DNA from: a virus
DNA: 60,502 bases
Virus record (IMG/VR): IMGVR_UViG_3300023175_000036
Location: 1-60,502 of that record
Reading direction: 5' to 3' (one strand)
The notes beneath the pieces are model-generated. The model saw only the letters and a program-made list of their open reading frames with translations. It was not told where the DNA came from and searched no databases. The position numbers and the translations under genes were made by a program. Shown in pieces: positions 58,754-60,502 of this stretch (positions within the stretch are counted from its first letter, which is position 1; every line of letters starts with the position of its first letter).

Positions 58754-59803
58754 TTAAAATATCATAGAAAACAAAAGTGCTTTCTTTTTACTTACCATTT
58801 CATCTTTCGTATTATTTTCGTTTACGAAATACAAGTTTGTTCCTGCAGGTCCTTCTGTTTTGCTGTATAGCTTAATACCAGTTGCCGGAGCATCTGGATT
58901 ATCAGTATCTGCATCAACACCAAAATTTGGTATACCACCACCTTGTGTACCATCATCGTCTTGATACGGTCCTTGAGGAATATACAACACATCATTAATT
59001 TGAACTTGTCCAGTGCCTGGAGCACTTAATATTAAATCAGTGTTACTTGATGTAGTTTCAAGGGTTGTATCAAAAATTCTAATATGTTGTAATTCTGTTC
59101 TATCATTAAAGAAGTATGCTGCTGGATTACTATCAATAGTAAACTCAATAGCACTTACTGCATCTCCTGAATCAGTATCGTGAATTGCAACGTATGTATC
59201 ATCTTTTTCAATTTTACTTTGGAATTTACCAACAAAGAATCCATCAACATAATCAACAACACCCTTAGCATTAATTAATGTATCGTGATGATTTGCTTTT
59301 AATACAGGATTTGCATTAAAGTCAACTAGACTACCACTATATTCAAATATTTGTTTTTCGTAATCTGTAGTGCCGTTAACACTAACAACACCTGTACCTT
59401 GGTTTATTAAGTCAAGGTCTGTGCCGCCTGTTTGAATTTTTCTTGTTAGTATATCAACAACTGTACCTGTTTGTGAACCACCAATTCTTCCCACAAACAC
59501 AGGATCGCCGCCACCTTGTTCGTCAAAGATCCAAAATGCATCGGAGCCGCCCCTGTCTATTTGGATGCCTGCAACATCCCCTGCAGAGTTACTAATAACT
59601 CCTCCGGCGTTACCACCTAAGTTAACAGTAATAAACGGATCGTCAACAGTTAACTCTGTACTATTAATAGTAGTAGTTGCACCGTCAACTTCTAGGTTTC
59701 CGATAATTTTAACTTTACCAGTTGTACCAGGATCAAGGCGGATTTCTCCACCATCTGTTACTGTTAATTTATAGTCACCGTCTACATTTAAAAATTTTGA
59801 CAT
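58754..59803 (-). CDS. Fibre-like structural protein with LELR-type units
   Basis: A 349-aa protein. The N-terminus (MSKFLNVDGDYKLTVTDGGE, then LDPGTTGKVKIIGNLEVDGA) and the segment TTSSNTDLILSAPGTGQVQI use the same repeat grammar as the giant fibres, plus TDLDLINQGTGVVSVNG. The middle (WIFDEQGGGDPVFVGRIGG, DYVDGFFVGKFQS) is a distinct globular part common in marine phage fibres. The C-terminus ends with a short basic/hydrophobic tail (KKKALLFSMIF). AGGA precedes the ATG, and a GGGGAA/TTCCCC hairpin just upstream separates it from the 128-aa gene, perhaps lowering its expression. Confidence 0.82.
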   Translation of the reverse strand: MSKFLNVDGDYKLTVTDGGEIRLDPGTTGKVKIIGNLEVDGATTTINSTELTVDDPFITVNLGGNAGGVISNSAGDVAGIQIDRGGSDAFWIFDEQGGGDPVFVGRIGGSQTGTVVDILTRKIQTGGTDLDLINQGTGVVSVNGTTDYEKQIFEYSGSLVDFNANPVLKANHHDTLINAKGVVDYVDGFFVGKFQSKIEKDDTYVAIHDTDSGDAVSAIEFTIDSNPAAYFFNDRTELQHIRIFDTTLETTSSNTDLILSAPGTGQVQINDVLYIPQGPYQDDDGTQGGGIPNFGVDADTDNPDAPATGIKLYSKTEGPAGTNLYFVNENNTKDEMVSKKKALLFSMIF

Positions 59804-59819
59804 TCGTTAATTCCTAATT

Positions 59820-59841
59820 AAGGGGAAAATTAATTCCCCTT
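59820..59841 (-). terminator. Hairpin between the 128-aa and 349-aa genes (weak terminator or processing site)
   Basis: AAGGGGAA and TTCCCCTT form an 8-bp perfect stem with a 6-nt loop. No proper U-run follows (TTAATTAGG), so partial termination or mRNA stabilisation is more likely than a full stop. Confidence 0.5.
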
Positions 59842-59846
59842 TTATA

Positions 59847-60233
59847 TTAGATAGCAGTTAAGCGTAAAATGTTTGCTGTTGAGTCGTCTTGGATTTCCCA
59901 AGTATAACGGTTGTTATCAAAATCAATCATTGTACGGTTTTGCACCTTACGAATGAATACTTCGTTTCCGTCAACCCATCCAGCTAATGACATTTCGTTT
60001 GCTGCTAGTGAACCAACTGCTTTGTTAACTAGTGTACATACGCCAGTGTTGCCACCGCCTGCTGGATTATCATCAACATTGAAAGTAGTTTCTGAGCGTT
60101 GTGATAAAATAATTCCTAATTCAGTAGCTGTGTTTGAACCTACTTTAACTGCTACTGTTAAATTTTCTTCATTTGACTCGTCACCGCCTGAAGCAGTTGT
60201 GCCAAAATATCTCTTGTTTAATGGACGTCCCAT
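59847..60233 (-). CDS. Small structural protein at head of the fibre cluster
   Basis: A 128-aa protein starting MGRPLNKRYFGTTASGGDES. The frame is open to 60302, but the extra residues lie in a structured leader, whereas ATG at 60233 has AGGAG 5 nt upstream. The rest is beta-rich (LTVAVKVGSNTATELGIILS, FDNNRYTWEIQDDSTANILR) with a Gly/Asn loop in the middle. Marine T4-like phages have a similar short protein (GRPLNKRYFG start) in the structural region; its function is unknown to me. As first gene of the unit, with its own promoter and a hairpin after it, it may be made in higher amounts than the fibres. Confidence 0.8.
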   Translation of the reverse strand: MGRPLNKRYFGTTASGGDESNEENLTVAVKVGSNTATELGIILSQRSETTFNVDDNPAGGGNTGVCTLVNKAVGSLAANEMSLAGWVDGNEVFIRKVQNRTMIDFDNNRYTWEIQDDSTANILRLTAI

Positions 60234-60328
60234 AATATTCTCCTTTGTTTTTACATTTGCCGTTCTAGGGTCTACGCGGTGGATTTCCGCATAAGTCCTC
60301 ATTTAAGAGGCACCTATAATTGACATAT
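60234..60328 (-). promoter_or_regulatory. Structured 5' leader of the 128-aa gene
   Basis: A leader of about 95 nt after the late box. On the minus strand CCTC/GAGG and GCGG/CCGC form two short hairpins before the AGGAG site. Confidence 0.35.
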
Positions 60329-60337
60329 GTATTTATC
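60329..60337 (-). promoter_or_regulatory. Late promoter box GATAAATAC
   Basis: The minus strand reads TTTTGATAAATACATATG directly after the terminator of the previous unit, so it starts the fibre transcription unit. Confidence 0.65.
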
Positions 60338-60344
60338 AAAAGAG

Positions 60345-60377
60345 AAAAAAGCCCGACACAGTTAAGTATCGGGCTTT
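60345..60377 (-). terminator. Rho-independent terminator of the upstream unit
   Basis: AAAGCCCGA (60348-60356) pairs with TCGGGCTTT (60369-60377) across a 12-nt loop. On the minus strand it is followed by a run of T (TTTTTT), a classic intrinsic terminator for a gene or RNA whose body lies beyond 60377. Confidence 0.85.
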
Positions 60378-60411
60378 GAGAATAAGCAAAATAGGTAGGA
60401 CTCGGTTACAC

Positions 60412-60502
60412 CTACAAGCCACGGACCAAATACCATTTCATCTCCGCAGCAACCTGCTTCCGCTCGGTAGAGCGATGTGACACTGCCTGTTTCCAGTACA
60501 AC
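60412..60502 (-). CDS. Possible C-terminal end of an upstream gene, or a structured RNA
   Basis: From the window edge to TAG at 60412-60414 the minus strand is open for 29 codons, giving LYWKQAVSHRSTERKQ ... EMKWYLVRGL. The amino-acid mix is plausible for a protein end. However, the segment is much richer in G+C than the rest and contains GCTC/GAGC and GCAG/CTGC hairpins inside a CATC/GATG pairing. Both other minus frames and one plus frame are also partly open, so a structured RNA before the terminator is an alternative. Confidence 0.35.
   Translation of the reverse strand, partial: LYWKQAVSHRSTERKQVAAEMKWYLVRGL

Noticed and set aside
60234-60302. Upstream start for the 128-aa gene
   Set aside because: It lies in the leader hairpins without a ribosome site, whereas ATG at 60233 has AGGAG in place.

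Overview
The window is a contiguous piece of an AT-rich, T4-type marine myovirus genome carrying the late (virion) gene cluster. This rests on recognisable homologues of T4 gp17, gp16, gp4, gp19, gp18, gp13, gp14 and gp15, and on late-promoter-like [G/T]ATAAATA boxes in front of most transcription units. The gene content (very large modular fibre-like proteins, a gp18-linked HNH gene, NUDIX and cupin genes, an S8 protease) resembles marine cyanophage or pelagiphage T4-like viruses. The host cannot be fixed from the window. No tRNA, CRISPR array, integrase or insertion sequence was seen, and no stretch over 300 bases lacks a gene.

Layout. 1-7.6 kb (minus strand): DNA packaging and tail-tube genes (a conserved unknown, large terminase, three unknowns, small terminase, head-completion nuclease, an unknown, a tube-like baseplate protein, tail tube). 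7.7-10.9 kb: a greatly enlarged tail sheath. 11-12.2 kb: an HNH gene (plus strand), a dNMP kinase with a host-type sigma70 promoter, and a small unknown. 12.2-16.9 kb: neck gene 13 (minus) and, from a shared divergent promoter, genes 14 and 15, NUDIX, cupin and an unknown (plus). 16.9-29.8 kb (minus): an adsorption-apparatus region with a fibre bearing an amicyanin-like copper domain, a subtilisin-like protease, another fibre, a methyltransferase and a U32-like TIM-barrel protein, two unknowns, three tandem paralogous structural proteins, and an S74 (endosialidase-chaperone) fibre. 29.9-57.8 kb (minus): four giant related structural proteins of 3108, 1833, 2079 and 1964 aa, taking nearly half the window. 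57.9-60.2 kb: small fibre-associated proteins. 60.2-60.5 kb: promoter, terminator and the GC-rich end of an upstream unit.

How it fits together. Genes 16/17 package DNA; gp4, gp13 and gp14 complete the head and neck; gp15, gp18 and gp19 build the contractile tail; the 40 kb from 16.9 to 60.2 kb appears to build an elaborate host-recognition apparatus from reused modules (carbohydrate-binding-like repeats, beta-helices, Asp-box propellers, LELR-type repeats, cupredoxin domains).

The most notable regulatory pattern is that several late boxes lie exactly 4-5 nt before the start codon. At T4 late-promoter geometry this predicts leaderless mRNAs. Other genes have the box 20-130 nt upstream together with a strong Shine-Dalgarno sequence.
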